A stretch of 64,000 bases of DNA from Phoma sp. XZ068 (lineage: Eukaryota > Ascomycota > Dothideomycetes > Pleosporales > Didymellaceae). Under the pieces are notes generated by a model that saw only the letters and a program-made list of their open reading frames with translations, did not search any database and was not told the DNA's origin. Positions within the stretch are counted from its first letter, which is position 1, and every line of letters begins with the position of its first letter. A program made the translations under genes and the position numbers. The DNA lies in the NCBI GenBank assembly GCA_004835665.1, contig RBKR01000014.1, positions 434,001 to 498,000 on the forward strand. Direction: 5' to 3'. Positions 1 to 11,826 of the stretch are shown piece by piece.

Positions 1-376
1 GAGAGACAGCATTGTGTGTGATGTGCGAAGGGGATCGTGATGCAATGGACAATTGCAATGACCTGTGAAGGTAACTTTTCGAAAGACGAGGCCCGAGCTT
101 CTTGACATCAGCGCTTGGCAGTCGCGACCGCGGCCAAAATGTTGCACGCCGCTATCGGCTTGCAACGGACGTCAATCTTTCTTGTACAATATAGATTCCG
201 CGCAATATTGGTGCGACCTGCATGTTCTCTCTCTTTGATGTATTGTACCTGCTCTGCCGCCATTGATTCTTTCACACTTTGCACGTCATAGATACGAGTC
301 ACTGCAGCACCCGTAAACTTGAGCACACGCCTCCAAGACAAAAACACCCTCACACTTCAAGTGTAGAATCTCCACA
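1..376. other. upstream region of the citrate carrier gene
   Basis: I see no supported gene here. The last part is probably the promoter and 5' leader of the carrier gene that starts at 377. The short open frames on both strands have no recognisable protein character. Confidence 0.5.
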
Positions 377-1517
377 ATGGCGACTGCGACAACAGAAAAG
401 AAGAAGGTTAGCAACAAGTTCGTGTAGAAGTGATGTATAGCAACTAACCAGTGGAAGCCGAGTGCTATGCGCTCAATCCTCGCAGGTGCAACTGCAGGAG
501 CTGTCGAAATATGTACGTAGAGTCGAACATGAGCCGGGGCAATTTTGCTAATCCTATAATTACAGCCATTACATACCCCGCTGAGTGTATGCGCGCTACA
601 CAAAATACCTACGAACGACCCATCTAACTTCACTTCTAGTCGCGAAGACTCGATCCCAGCTCAACCGAAGATTAGCAGACGGCAAGAAGCTGCCATGGCC
701 GCCGTTCGGCAAGCAGTGGTACGCTGGGTGTACTACGTTGATCATTGGCAACTCGTTGAAGGCTGGCATCAGATTTGTTGCATTCGACATGTACAAGGAT
801 ATGCTAGCCGATGCCGAGGGAAAGATCTCTGGGCCAGCAACTGTCATTGCAGGTTTCGGTGCTGGAGCTACAGAGTCTCTGCTTGCTGTCACTCCCTTTG
901 AGAGCATCAAGACACAACTGTGAGTCTTGCGAGCCCTCAGATGTTACAATCACTGACGTTTGGTCCAGCATTGATGATCGCAAATCCGCCAATCCTCGTA
1001 TGCGCGGTTTCTTACACGGCACACGAATCATCGCTCAAGAGAAGGGTATTCGCGGTTTCTTCCAGGGTTTCCTTCCCACAACTGCCCGACAAGCCGCCAA
1101 CTCGGCCGTTCGATTCTCCAGTTACACATCGCTCAAGCAACTAGCGCAATCTTATGTCGCTCCTGGCGAAAAGCTAGGAGCTGTCAGCACATTCGGACTG
1201 GGAGGCCTTGCTGGTATCATCACCGTCTACACAACAATGCCCATCGACACGGTGAAGACAAGAATGCAGTCGATAGAAGCACGCAGCGCATACAAGAACA
1301 GCTTTGACTGTGTTGCTAAGATCTTCAAGAACGAGGGCATCCTGACATTCTGGTCTGGTGCATTGCCCAGGTTGGGGCGACTCATTCTGAGCGGTGGAAT
1401 TGTCTTTACTATGTAAGTCTATACCACTTCTGAACCATACTGTGCTAATAATATTACAGGTACGAGAAATCGATGGAAATGATGGATAAGCTGGATCCTC
1501 AAGGGCGATACATCTAG
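377..1517 (+). CDS. CTP1: mitochondrial tricarboxylate (citrate) carrier
   Basis: This is a mitochondrial carrier family protein of 297 residues that would exchange citrate for malate or other tricarboxylates across the inner mitochondrial membrane, exporting acetyl units for lipid synthesis. Exons are 377-406, 452-512, 566-586, 640-919, 969-1412 and 1460-1517, and all phases agree. The three carrier repeats are visible: PAEFAKTRSQ after the first helix, TPFESIKTQL after the third and MPIDTVKTRM after the fifth, each matching Px[DE]xx[KR]. Repeat length and total length are normal for the family. The early exons are very short, including one of 21 bases, so automated predictions may miss the N-terminus. 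The start ATG lies in a good context (CACAATGG). Assignment to the citrate subfamily rests on overall similarity to CTP1; other carriers are less likely. Confidence 0.93.
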
Positions 1518-1694
1518 ACGTCGGCGCGTTTATCTAGTGAGTATTGCCAAATTTAGTAAGCAGGTCTAAAAGCCTAGCGATAGAAAGCAAGTCACCAATA
1601 TACCCAATCATCGGACTTGCCGACTTCTAGTACAAAGGGGAAGCAAGTGATACGTGTCATATTTACATGCCTTGCCGGGTCAAACCTCTATTTG

Positions 1695-2291
1695 TTACTG
1701 TTGCGGATTAATTGGTAGCTCATTTGACACTCCCTTCTCTCTGTACAAGCATACAGCACCGAGGACATAATTCGCAGCTGCGAACAACCCAAAAATGCCT
1801 GTCACTACAGCAATCTGGACAAGTTAACGTAAGACCAGAGTACTAGATATACCATACTCACGCTCAGATCATCAATCCAACTTGACGATCGCGCAGCATG
1901 TGCAGCACGATCCCATATCAGAATAAAAAGACTCCACAATGAGCAATGTAGTGCTGATATTCAATAGCATAACAGGCATCTGCCAAACATACAACTGCAT
2001 CTTGCTAGCCACGAGCTCACTGCCCTCGACCTTACTACCTTCAGACTGCCTGCGCGGTTTCGCCAGCAAATTGTGCAATATCTTAAGACCATCACTGTGT
2101 TGACCGAAGCGGTACAGCGCGATGCTCTGCTGCGAAGCGGACGCTACGGTTGACAGTGCTAGTGCTAGAGACGCATAGAAGACAACTTTGACGGTCCAGG
2201 GACTTTCGGTGACGGTAGGCCAGGAGAATGCTGCGTTTACAACGACGGCGATCAGTGCGGCCTGCTTGCGTGAGTACGTGGTCGGCTCCAT
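1695..2291 (-). CDS. small membrane protein with a one-base frame break
   Basis: The gene reads leftwards from the ATG at 2291. Exon 1 is 1862-2291, the intron 1815-1861 (GTGAGT donor, CAG acceptor) and exon 2 1695-1814, giving about 183 residues. Hydrophobic stretches are visible near residues 10-25 and 37-55 and in the second half, ending with GIFGLFAAANYVLGAVCLYR, so it is a multi-span membrane protein of unknown function. Exon 1 has one base too many for an open frame. The frame before the A5 run at 1925-1929 (T5 on the coding strand) reads ...LLIVES, and the correct frame after it reads FILIWDRAAHAARSS. Dropping one base from the run makes the whole gene open. This is either a sequencing error or a recent null allele. 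I do not recognise the family by name. Confidence 0.6.
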
Positions 2292-3060
2292 TGGTCTTGA
2301 AGGTACAAACAGTTATATTGACGTTATTGAGCTCTGACAGTTTCCCTTCTCGCCATTGTGAGGTTAGCGCGGTGTTGTTAGGTTTTGCGTCGGGTCCGTG
2401 GGAGTATATGCAGTTGTCCATCGCAGAGGAGGATATCGTCCACGGGGCGAATTGTCTTCAAAATAGGTGGTTGCTCGCCATGTTGCTGCAAAATACGGAG
2501 AAGGAATCAATATGGTGAGGTTAGGATATGAAAGGTACAAATGCCGATGACAGGTGTATGCATGCAATCGTGGGGTGTCAGCCATGCTCAGCCTTGCGCC
2601 TTGCAGCTTCCCATGATCAAAAATGTGGAAGATCCGCCCCCAGCTTAGCCGTAATGAATGCACACCACTGAAAATCGTTATCATAGACGCGCAGTATTGT
2701 TCTGCTGGCTGGAGTGGACACCGAGGGGTCCATACTCAGGTCTCATGATTCTTCATGCTTGGATCTCTTGATCCTTTTCTTACACCACCCTTGCTCAGAA
2801 GAATCTTAACATTCACCTGGGTGCCCGGAATGTAACTGTACTCTCGACGATCCCACAAGTAAGACTTATTAGCGATAGCTTTCGCGGTCAAGAATAGTGC
2901 AGTTGGACACGTTGTGGGCAGATATCATCGACGGTGGCTGTGCTGGAGTGTGGGCTGACACCTCAGCTTTGCATCTCGCTTTCTGCCCAATCTTCCTAGA
3001 CATCACTCTTCTTGCCCCCTGAAACACGAGTATCTCCGCTTCTCAACTTAAACATTCGCA
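2292..3060. other. intergenic, shared upstream region
   Basis: This lies between the starts of two divergent genes. It presumably holds both promoters. I see no gene, tRNA or repeat. Confidence 0.5.
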
Positions 3061-4483
3061 ATGACCCCCATCGTAGCGCCAGTGTGGAAGCCGGAAGCTG
3101 AGATGGATCCTGAGGACAACACTCGACGCTTGCTCTTCGAGATCCACGAGAAGATCAATCTTATTCGCGATGCGGGATTTGTACCGCAGGGAAAGGCGTC
3201 CAGGTGGAAGGAAGAGCTTGAGGTATTGGAACGTTTACTGGACGTTCCCGCGCTTATGCTCGATGAGAAGGATCACAATTTCACCGCACATCTCAATCCG
3301 CTTCTCCAGGCAATAACCGTCCCACTTGCAGGCATTCTGGTCGCGCATCAGAAAACCGGAATTCGCAAACAAATGGCCCTGATAATGCTATCAGAGCAAA
3401 TCAAACTCGAACCCTTCCTCACAGAATTATCGACTCTTCGTACTCTTATGTGTCTGTAAGGCTTCTAAGATCAAGGAAGAATATCTTCTGATAATATTCC
3501 AGTGTAAAATCAAAACGTGTCAGTGAATCTATACAAAGAACAGCCGCGCAGACAGAAAAAAACCCCATCCGACAAAGTTACCACTTTGGCAGAGTTTCAT
3601 GAAATGCAGCCACCCGACGCTGTACCCAGTCCAAGATCAGTGTTCCTTTTAACACGTGCACTTGATCAACCTGAGATGAGTCGTGAAGGCACAAGAGATG
3701 TTGAACTCGTGACAGAAGATCATGTCTGCGCAGATACGTACATACAGAAACAGAACACGGCTATGACATCTGCATTCGGCCACTGGGGTATTTTCGTGTC
3801 CTCTGAGGATGATCTGGTTTCTGGAGTACTGTTCGAACACAAGCGGCATGGGAAAGCCGGTGTTCCACACGAAGAGTCGGGCAGTGTTATTAGAGAAACT
3901 ATCAATGGACAACCAAGATGGCACCTTTCGTTTCGCACCCAATCATATCTGTCAAACGACGAGATATACATGCTTGGTGAGTGGAAACAGCCCGCAGATT
4001 TTTCACGTTGTTAATATATATGCAGCCAAAGGGGTCATTACTAAGCTTGGTGAAGACTATGATGCCTTCTCGCGAAACTGCCAGATGTTCAGCGAGACGC
4101 TGTTGCTTTGCATACAACGAGCACATAGTCAAAACGAGGTGTTTGTGGGCTTATCGAACCTGCCATATCAATACGCTGCCCAGGTACTCAAGCGACGTTG
4201 TAAAGAGTGGAAATCGTTTAAGGCCGAACGGGGCTTGAGCGCCCTCCTGCATCCGCCCATCAGTCCTCCTCTGACAGTGGAGGCATTTCTACATGTTGCA
4301 GCACCACCGGTTCTCGTGTCAGCTTTGGTTTTGGCAGCCATTGACTTGGCCTTCCGTGGGCATACCATGGTATCGCTCCTGTGCGCTCTCTTTATTGGCA
4401 TGTCATCACCGAAAGCCAATGCCGCTGTGCTTTTCTACTCGGCCAAATCTAAGGCTCTTCGAAATCGAATTCTCCGCAAGTAG
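3061..4483 (+). CDS. His/Cys papain-like-fold membrane protein, frame broken at an A7 run
   Basis: Exons are 3061-3455, 3503-3976 and 4026-4483. The reading frame needs one base fewer inside exon 2. Before the A7 run at 3556-3562 the frame reads KSKRVSESIQRTAAQTEK, and after it reads TPSDKVTTLAEFHEMQPPD. With that correction the protein has about 440 residues. It carries HWGIFVS (about residue 225) followed by DYDAFSRNCQMF (Cys about residue 308). That His...Asn-Cys order resembles the LRAT/NlpC-P60/PPPDE group of papain-like folds, so a thiol hydrolase or acyltransferase role is an inference. Two hydrophobic segments follow (around APPVLVSALVLAAIDLA and MVSLLCALFIGM), suggesting membrane anchoring. 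The frame stays open for 24 more codons after the TAG at 4481-4483. It could be a pseudogene, or intact with a sequencing error. Confidence 0.6.
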
Positions 4484-5438
4484 CGCACAGAAGTGCTTCT
4501 GGCTGAGCTTATTGATCGCATAGATGAGACCGCCGTTGAGGAAATCGATGTTCGGTATGTCATCTCTGAAGTGCTTGCATCATCATTCATGTAGGACAAA
4601 TCTTTAAGAACTTGAAAGTGGGCCTATCTAGCAACCAAGATAAACACAACTCTTGCGGCAGCCTTCTTCACATTAGCCACATCCATCTATATCGATGTCC
4701 TTTTGCGTTCCCAAAACAACAAGACAACTACTTCTCCGAGCTGCAAGGATGCGGTCGAGGTTTTGCGACGGGAACGAACGAAGAATTGAGTACGGAATAA
4801 AGCGGGCAATGTTGCAGCATCACGCCCCACGGCGAAGGAAAACCTTGCGGCGTTCTTGTTCGGAGTGTCTCTTTTGGGGTGCTCGCAGCATCGCGTCTTG
4901 GACGCGTTTAGGGCGTAAGTGGGTCATGGACCCGTAATGTGGGCTCTTCCTGCCGTCCGTCTCTTGCTTAACCTAACGTCGCCTACCAAGACCCACAAGT
5001 CAATGGAAAGGAACAAGACACATGTAACACACAACAGAAAGGTTCTTGACGTTGTAATGCACACAAAATCGTGTAGCATGTAGAATATAACCGATAAGAA
5101 ACGCAAGGACAAGCGAGGTTAGCCTACGTCAGCGATGTTCAAAGAAGGTGGGGTTGCTGATCGCGGAATGAATGGTATGCGAGCACGCAATTCCGACTAG
5201 AGATCGCAACAGGAAGCTCGATGAGTTGATACCATCTTGAGGAGACAAATGTCTTGGGTGGGTAGGGAAGAGGAGGGGTAGATATAAAGTTTGCGATTGC
5301 GCACTTGGGGCTTAAAACGTACTCATACCCATACCTTCGGGACTTTACACAGGCTTGAGCTTCCCAGCTACACCACTTTCAAGCAAATATACCTCTCCGT
5401 ATATAAGCAATTGAACGTACTTGGAAGACTTTTCCACA
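4484..5438. other. intergenic, with a possible lost 3' exon
   Basis: Directly after the TAG at 4481 the frame continues with protein-like codons to about 4555. A second open stretch near 4640-4795 encodes a hydrophobic segment (TTLAAAFFTLATSIYIDVLL). Either may be remains of a longer C-terminus of the preceding gene. The right half is the promoter of the dioxygenase gene. Confidence 0.35.
5283..5288 (+). promoter_or_regulatory. TATA box of the dioxygenase gene
   Basis: TATAAA lies about 150 bases before the ATG at 5439, on the coding strand, in an otherwise gene-free stretch. The position fits a core promoter with a short leader. No expression data were available. Confidence 0.45.
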
Positions 5439-6698
5439 ATGGCACCTGCCTTGACCTCCTCGGCGCCCACAGCTCCACACGAGTTGTCTAAGGGTGTCGC
5501 CAACAACAAGGTAGACAGGAGCATCTTCCCTGACGGCATTCGTACCTCGGGCCAACATGAACCTCTCTTCGAACACATCCGCCCCTACGAAGATTTCCCG
5601 CAACAAATCACAGGCCCCACCGCCTGGTCAAAAGCAGACTACCAGAACAACCCGGAGCGCTGGACACACATCTTCTCCGAATCAGAAGTTGCTGAGATCT
5701 CAAGCGCCGCAGATGCATTCATTGCCTCTAGTACACCATTGACTGGTATCACAAAGGAGAAGTTCCAGCTCCCAGAATTCAGCAAGTTCCTCGAGCCCCT
5801 CCGCAAGGAGATCATCGATGGGAAGGGCTTCATTCTGTTCAAGGGCCTACCGGTCATTGAGTGGGGGAACAAAAAGTCTGCCGTAGCATACATGGGTCTT
5901 GGAACATATCTCGGATACTTTGTGAGCCAAAATTCGCGTGGCCATGTCCTTGGACACGTCAAGGATCTCGGTGAAGATGCGACCCAGATCGACAAGGTGC
6001 GCATTTACCGCACCAATGCGCGACAATTCTTCCACGCCGACGATTCGGATCTTGTTGGCTTGCTGTGCATTGCTAAGTCGCTCGAGGGTGGTGAGAGTGA
6101 TCTGGTCAGCAGCCACGAGGTGTGGAATGTGCTGCAGAAGGAGCACCCAGACGTTGCGAAACTCTTGACTGAGCCAATCTGGTACTTCGACCGTAAGGGA
6201 GAAACGAGCAAGGGCCAGCAGGAGTATATCCGAACGAGTGTGTTCTATCTGGAGACTGGCGAAAACCCGCGTGTGTACTCGAAGTAAGTCGATCCGCTGC
6301 GCAGATCAGTTGATCACCATGCTAACACAATTAGGTGGGATCCATACTACGTCAAGTCTTTGACACGTTTCAGCGACAAAGGCCTCATTCCTGCTCTCTC
6401 GCCCGAGCAGCTTCGTGCCGCTACCATCCTCGATGAGACTTGCTTGCGCTTGGCCCTGCACATGATTCTGGACATTGGCGACATTCAATTCTTGTCGAAC
6501 AACCACGTCCTTCACGCCAGGACAGCGTACAAGGACTACCCACCGCCAGCTCCCCGTAGGCACCTGATGAGGCTGTGGCTGAGCACTCCAGAGGACGAGG
6601 GTGGCTGGAAGCTGCCCTTCCACGACAGCAAGGATAAGAAGAGGGGCGGCATTCAGGTCGACGACACACCGCCTGTGGCACCTTACGATGCTGAGTAG
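5439..6698 (+). CDS. TauD/TfdA-family Fe(II)/2-oxoglutarate dioxygenase
   Basis: Exons 5439-6283 and 6335-6698 give 402 residues. The start is the ATG in CACAATGG at 5439; the frame extends upstream only through a TTG. Members of this family hydroxylate taurine, alpha-ketoglutarate-linked or sulfonate/aryl-ether substrates using Fe(II). The metal-binding triad is visible as HADD (first His and Asp) in RQFFHADDSDLVGLL, with the distal His in NNHVLHARTAYKDY, followed by the 2-oxoglutarate-contacting Arg in RRHLMRLWL. Length is typical of fungal TauD-like proteins, which are longer than bacterial TauD. A TATA box is present upstream. The substrate cannot be told from the sequence, so a taurine role is not assumed. 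Confidence 0.85.
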
Positions 6699-7082
6699 GG
6701 AGGTGGAGAAAAGGCCAAAAGAGCCAGAATGATTGTACGAAACCATAGATATGTCGACTTTAACGGACAGATACCAAATCAACATGTAAATTCAGTGCCT
6801 GAGGTTTCCAAGTGGTATCAAGCTTCATTCGTGCATGTCTGCACTTTACCTATACATATGCCCAGAATTGCCGAACGCCGTGCTTGCTGCAGATATTCGC
6901 ACGTAGTAAATGTTCGTGTGATTCTCGAGCGCTTCCTTTGTGGGCGTCGCAGGCAATGTGCAAATCCGCTGCCCCTTTGCCATATTCTGTCGCAACGCGC
7001 AACTTCTGCCTCGTCGAAATCGCCGTCTGCCTGATTCCTTGTCGCGGGCTTTCTCCAGGGTCGCACCCAACCTCCATCACAT
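6699..7082. other. convergent intergenic region
   Basis: This holds the 3' ends of the dioxygenase gene (from the left) and the Sm D1 gene (from the right). I see nothing else in it. Confidence 0.5.
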
Positions 7083-7518
7083 CTAGAATCCTCGGCCCCG
7101 TCCGCGACCACCGCCACGTCCACGGCCGCCACCGCGGCCTCGTCCACCGCGCCCGCGGTCACCACCACGACCCCCTCCTCGTTCCGCCTCTTTCCTGGCC
7201 TTGTTCTTGGGCTTTGGCGCATCGTCGATGAGAAGGGTGTCTAATGGCAGAGAGTCGGGAAGGATGATATAACGGACTGTCGAACCGCGTACGGTCATGG
7301 TGTCGAGGGTTACGGTGTCCCGGTTCTTAGGTGTGTACTTGACGGCTCGTAACGCGACATTCATAAGGGGAGAGACGGAGGTGATTGTGCCATTGACAAT
7401 GGTACCGTTCTTGAGCTCGACTGTGACAGTCTCGTTCTGGCATTTCATGAGGAACCTGGCGCAATATTAGCTGCAGCTATGCGCGTGCATTCGTGTCGGC
7501 GCACCTGACGAGCTTCAT
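7083..7518 (-). CDS. SMD1: small nuclear ribonucleoprotein Sm D1
   Basis: Sm D1 is a core protein of the seven-membered Sm ring on the U1, U2, U4 and U5 spliceosomal RNAs. Exon 1 (7505-7518) encodes only MKLVR and part of the next codon. The intron is 7456-7504 and exon 2 7083-7455, giving 128 residues. The Sm1 motif (KNGTIVNGTITSVSPLMNV) and Sm2 motif (TVRGSTVRYIILPDSLPL) are clear. The C-terminal tail is a run of RG/GRG repeats, normally sites of symmetric arginine dimethylation that help SMN-type assembly. The tiny first exon is easily missed, which would leave a start at the internal MKCQNE. Confidence 0.95.
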
Positions 7519-8700
7519 GATTGCGGCTTTCCCAGTAGTTCAATTCGAATATGGTAGTTGGTCCTGGTTGATTGGGCACAATGTATTTGCGATCGCGTTG
7601 CGGCTATGTTGCGAGGTTGGCTGGTGGGGACATCGAAGCTCACCGAGTCCAGAAATTACGACCCAGGCAGCTAAAGGCTTGGCGTCATCACGTGCCCTGT
7701 CCATTCACAATCACTGACCTTGCATTCTGATTGCTTCCTTCTGAAACATATCGCACGCAATAATGCTCACAGCAGACGGTATATCAGTGTACTAACTTGC
7801 GAAATCACACTTTGGTCTGGGCACTTTGGGTGCACCAACGAGGCATGTCTACTGGCGCGTCCTCACCGTACTCATCATGTTTCTATATGCGTTCCTTGCA
7901 TACACCAAAATGTTATTTGAGAGTTGGCCTAAACCTTCTCATTCTTGACGGTACGATACGCGCTCGAAGGCTCTCGGTCACTTCGATGTTCGGATGCAGC
8001 AAGGTTCAACATGCGGAGTCAGTGGATCAATCCAGTGGGTTATTCCTCACGACATCGAAAGACCACGTCAGACGTACATTTGAGGGTATAATCTGGTGAG
8101 TAGCGCCATATGGATATGCCTCAAACTCTCGGTGCCCCTTCGATGCCTTCGTCACGAGCTCGGAATTTGATCGATTTTCCGACTCCCCACACTTCTATCT
8201 TGAGTTGCACAGCATACAGAACCCGTTCATCAACCGCTGGCTACGGATAACGATTCGCGCTTCTGCTTGCAGAACGACCACTCAACATGAGTCTATATCG
8301 GCCGCGCAGCGCAATGCTTCCGCTTCTTGCAGAGTTTCTTTGGCGCTTGGAGATGTGACCCCCTGCGCCCGTCTCCACTGACACGCTTGTATTCGCTAAG
8401 AATGTCTTCATACGCTGTAGAAACATTGCCATTCAGTGGACACGGCTCAAAATACCATACCCGACGTCAGACTCCCGGCGGGAACAATGTGCGGGATGAT
8501 TCCACGCCCGGATTTAACCCCATATTCTCTTCCCCGCATTAGCATAGTGCGCACGGGAGCAGCGTCGGCTTCGACGAACTTATGCATCATTGGCGCAGGA
8601 TCAAGATTATTCATGCTGATCAACGTATAAGACAGTGAATGCGACTGGCAAGATGGCTTGACGATTCCCTGCGATCTTGTCACTTCTTTCTACAGCGGAC
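7519..8700. other. intergenic, 1.2 kb
   Basis: This lies between the start of Sm D1 and the start of the transporter, so it is a divergent promoter region. Several short open frames occur but none has protein-like composition or splice partners. I see no RNA gene. Confidence 0.5.
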
Positions 8701-10407
8701 ATGGCTGAACTACGGAAACCCAGCGTCTCAGACGAGAAAGTGGAAGTTATCAATGATACTGCTGGAACGCACATCGACGCTATCGCGGAGAAGAAGCTGC
8801 TGCGAAAGTGCGATCTCTATGTTCTGCCGCCGCTGTTTGTTCTCTTCTTGCTTGCCTTCCTTGACAGTCAGTCTTTCAACCTTGTGTCTCATAGTCACAC
8901 TGACATAATCTAGGGACAAACATTGGCAATGCAAGAATTCAGGGTCTTGAGGCGGACCTTAACATGCACAACAATGACTACAATATAGCACTTTTCATCT
9001 TCTTCATCCCGTACATCCTCTTCGAAGTCCCATCAAATCTAGTACTGAAGAAGCTCGCCCCATCGACATGGCTCTCGCTCATCATGATACTATGGGGTGT
9101 CGCAACGGTTGGTATGGGCCTTGTCACCAACTTCGAAGGTCTAATCGCTATGCGTGTTCTGTTGGGCTTCTTTGAGGCTGGCTTGTTTCCTGGTAAGTAG
9201 CAATCTGAAACGAATCACTCTATCATTTTGTGCTGATCATCGAACAGGCTGTGTCTACCTCATCTCTATGTACTACAAGCGCTATGAGCTGCAGTGGCGT
9301 CTGACGCTCTTCTTCACAGCCTCAATCATCGCTGGAGCGTTCGGCGGTGTAAGATTATCCTTCGTTTCCGTTAAATGCATAACTAATCTCATCTAGTTGC
9401 TCGCATTCGCAATTGCGAAGATGGATGGAATTGCAGGCTACGGAGGCTGGAGGTAATGACTCCCGTCGGCTATCATGAAAACATACTAATTCAATTGCTA
9501 AGATGGATCTTCATCATTGAGGGCATCGTCACTGTCGCTGCGGGCTTTGTCACCAAGTTCTGGTGCACAGATTGGCCAGAAACAGCACGGTTCCTCAGTG
9601 AAGACGAACGAGCACTGCTCATTGCTCGTCTCAGCTCCGACACTGGTGACGCTGTCATGAACCGCCTTGACAAAAGGGCAGCCCGTCGTATCTTCTCTGA
9701 CCCCAAAATTTACCTGGGAGTCCTGGCATACTTCGGTTAGTCATCCAGCTTCCAGGCTGCGCCAGATGATACTAATCAACATCACAGGTATTGTCAACAC
9801 AGGCTACGCCGGCTCTTTCTTTGTCCCAACAATTGTCAAGGAGCTCGGATACACATCTTCAATGGCCCAGGTCCGCTCCATACCCATCTTTGTCGTTGCG
9901 ACCGTCACCGCCGTCATCGCGGCTTACGTGTCCGATCGTATTCGAAACAGATACTGGCTCACTATACTCGGTTTGGTCGTAGCATCCATTGGCTATATCA
10001 TGTTGCTGGCCCAGAACCATCTCTCTGCCGGTGTCAAATACTTCGCCTTGTTCCTTATCGTTCCAGGTGGCTACATTACGCAGCCTATCGTCCTTGTATG
10101 GATGTCGAACCTCGTTTCGGGACACTACAAGCGCTCCGTAAGTTCTGCGATGCAGGTGGGCTTGGGGAATATAGGAGGGATAGTAGCGTCGAATGTATTC
10201 TTCAAATCAGAGGCGCCGAAGTATCCAACTGGGTATGGAGTCAGTCTGGGAATGCTGTGGATTTGCGGTGCTGCTTGTACGGCACTCTTTTTCCTCGTAA
10301 AGATCGAGAACAAGAAAAGGGATAGAGGAGAAAGGGACGGCAGACTTGAGGAACCGGATGCGGATAATCTTGGAGATGATCACCCGCACTTCAGACTGAC
10401 GACTTGA
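8701..10407 (+). CDS. MFS transporter, anion:cation symporter (allantoate/nicotinate permease-like)
   Basis: Six exons (8701-8866, 8914-9192, 9248-9348, 9397-9452, 9503-9735, 9788-10407) keep phase and encode 484 residues. The protein is a major facilitator with about 12 membrane spans. The ACS/Dal5/Tna1 subfamily signature is seen in FLDRTNIGNARIQGLEADL after helix 1, in the helix 4-5 stretch RVLLGFFEAGLFPG, and in YYKRYELQWR before helix 5. Members import small carboxylates such as nicotinate, allantoate, pantothenate or biotin precursors. The exact substrate is not predictable. The N-terminal tail is short and hydrophilic and the C-terminal tail is rich in D, E and R, as expected for cytosolic ends. 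Confidence 0.9.
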
Positions 10408-11826
10408 TTGAGGCTACGAGGCCTTGGGGGCTACTCAAGATCAGCATGTAGTGTTTGCACGGAATTCCCAATGTAACAGCTGCTCTTCTGATCTTTGCTA
10501 TCCTGGCTATCGGATGTGCACAGAGATTTGTCAGGAGAGTAAATGCTGACGCTCCGTCAGCACATGGACGGCACCTAGTGAGCTCAAATTCCATTTCGTT
10601 CGCACCTCGTCTTTCGCCTCCGGTCTCTCTCCACTTCAGCATGCATGGACGTCTCTGTCTCATCAATATTGACTTGCGCGGCTCCCAATACACCATTTTT
10701 GAATACCGGGACCTCCCTGATGTCTTACAGTCCTGCCCCAGGAACGTCGCGCCACCAGATGGTCTCTACAAATTAGAAGCTTTGGTGGAGTCATGGTCAA
10801 GCACACTTGTGTGAAAATCTAGCAGTCAGATGATGCAGGAATCTCTAGGGGTGTCTTTGGATCTGTCTGTGACAGAAGTGGGCATTTCCTGCATCATAAG
10901 CAAAGTACGAGAAGGCGACAAGCCATCGATTTGGAAGAGTCCAATCTAAGTGAAAGGCAGAGACAGGCCGTTGCCATGGCGTTTTTGGGAGATCGAATAT
11001 AAGCCAGACCTCTTGACGTTCTTCTACACCTGGCGAGACTGGTCTCCCAACACCCTTTTTTTTTTGTGCTTTTGTGATATACAAGTGCAAATTCAGACGA
11101 GGAGAGAATACATATAGCCACAATCACAGCTCTTTAAGGACCAAGCATGTCCTTTACCTGTATGGTCTGATGTCTTGGGTCCACAGCTGTTTAAGTGGGA
11201 AGGCACTCACAACCTGACACAAGGCCTTCGAGAAGGGTATGAGGTTCTATTCAGTTACACAATATCCCGGTGGCTGGCGAAACCGTTATTTGACAAGAGG
11301 CTTAGCCGGAGTCGAGACTCGATCTGGCAGCCGGCATTGCAACGGTCGCAAAGGACAACCAGCCACCAATTTCCTCGGCCGTGACAAAGTCATCAGCCAG
11401 TCAACGGTGGGTTTTCCGCATCAGCTCTGAATAAGTCTGCCATCATCTACAATGACCTCGAGTCAGGTGAGTCGAAGTACTATAGTCTTTGACGCATCGA
11501 CTCTACACTTTGGGCCGCACACGTTGCGCGCAGCATAGCACTTGCCGTTCAAATGAGCCGCAGGGCCTTCGATCAAGTCCTGCATAGCCGTCCTCGTGGC
11601 TGTGCCAGTCCATAATTGGAAAGACATTGTCCGGAATGATATTTGACGTGTGCACCTAGTTCACTGAAACAACGAGGAATGACACCTGCAGGTACCAAGG
11701 GAGCGAAAACTGCGAGTAATGCAACGCCAAGGGAGGGTGCGGCTGTGGGGTATGTAAGGTTCAAATGCCCATGAACGGAATTGTCGTGTGCTATTGAAGT
11801 AATCTGGACATTCGTTATCACTGAAG
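10408..11826. other. intergenic, 1.4 kb
   Basis: This lies between the transporter stop and the chitinase start. It contains a T10 run at 11056-11065. I find no supported gene; the right part is presumably the chitinase promoter. Confidence 0.45.

Noticed and set aside
286..910. Overlapping minus-strand open frames over the citrate carrier start
   Set aside because: They run antisense to well-phased carrier exons and introns and have no family character.
5639..6211. Minus-strand open frames inside the dioxygenase gene
   Set aside because: Codon shadows of a strongly supported gene.
7720..8683. Several open frames of 60-100 codons between Sm D1 and the transporter
   Set aside because: Random composition, no splice partners, no recognisable domain.
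10391..10814. Facing open frames downstream of the transporter
   Set aside because: No conserved features and they overlap each other on opposite strands.
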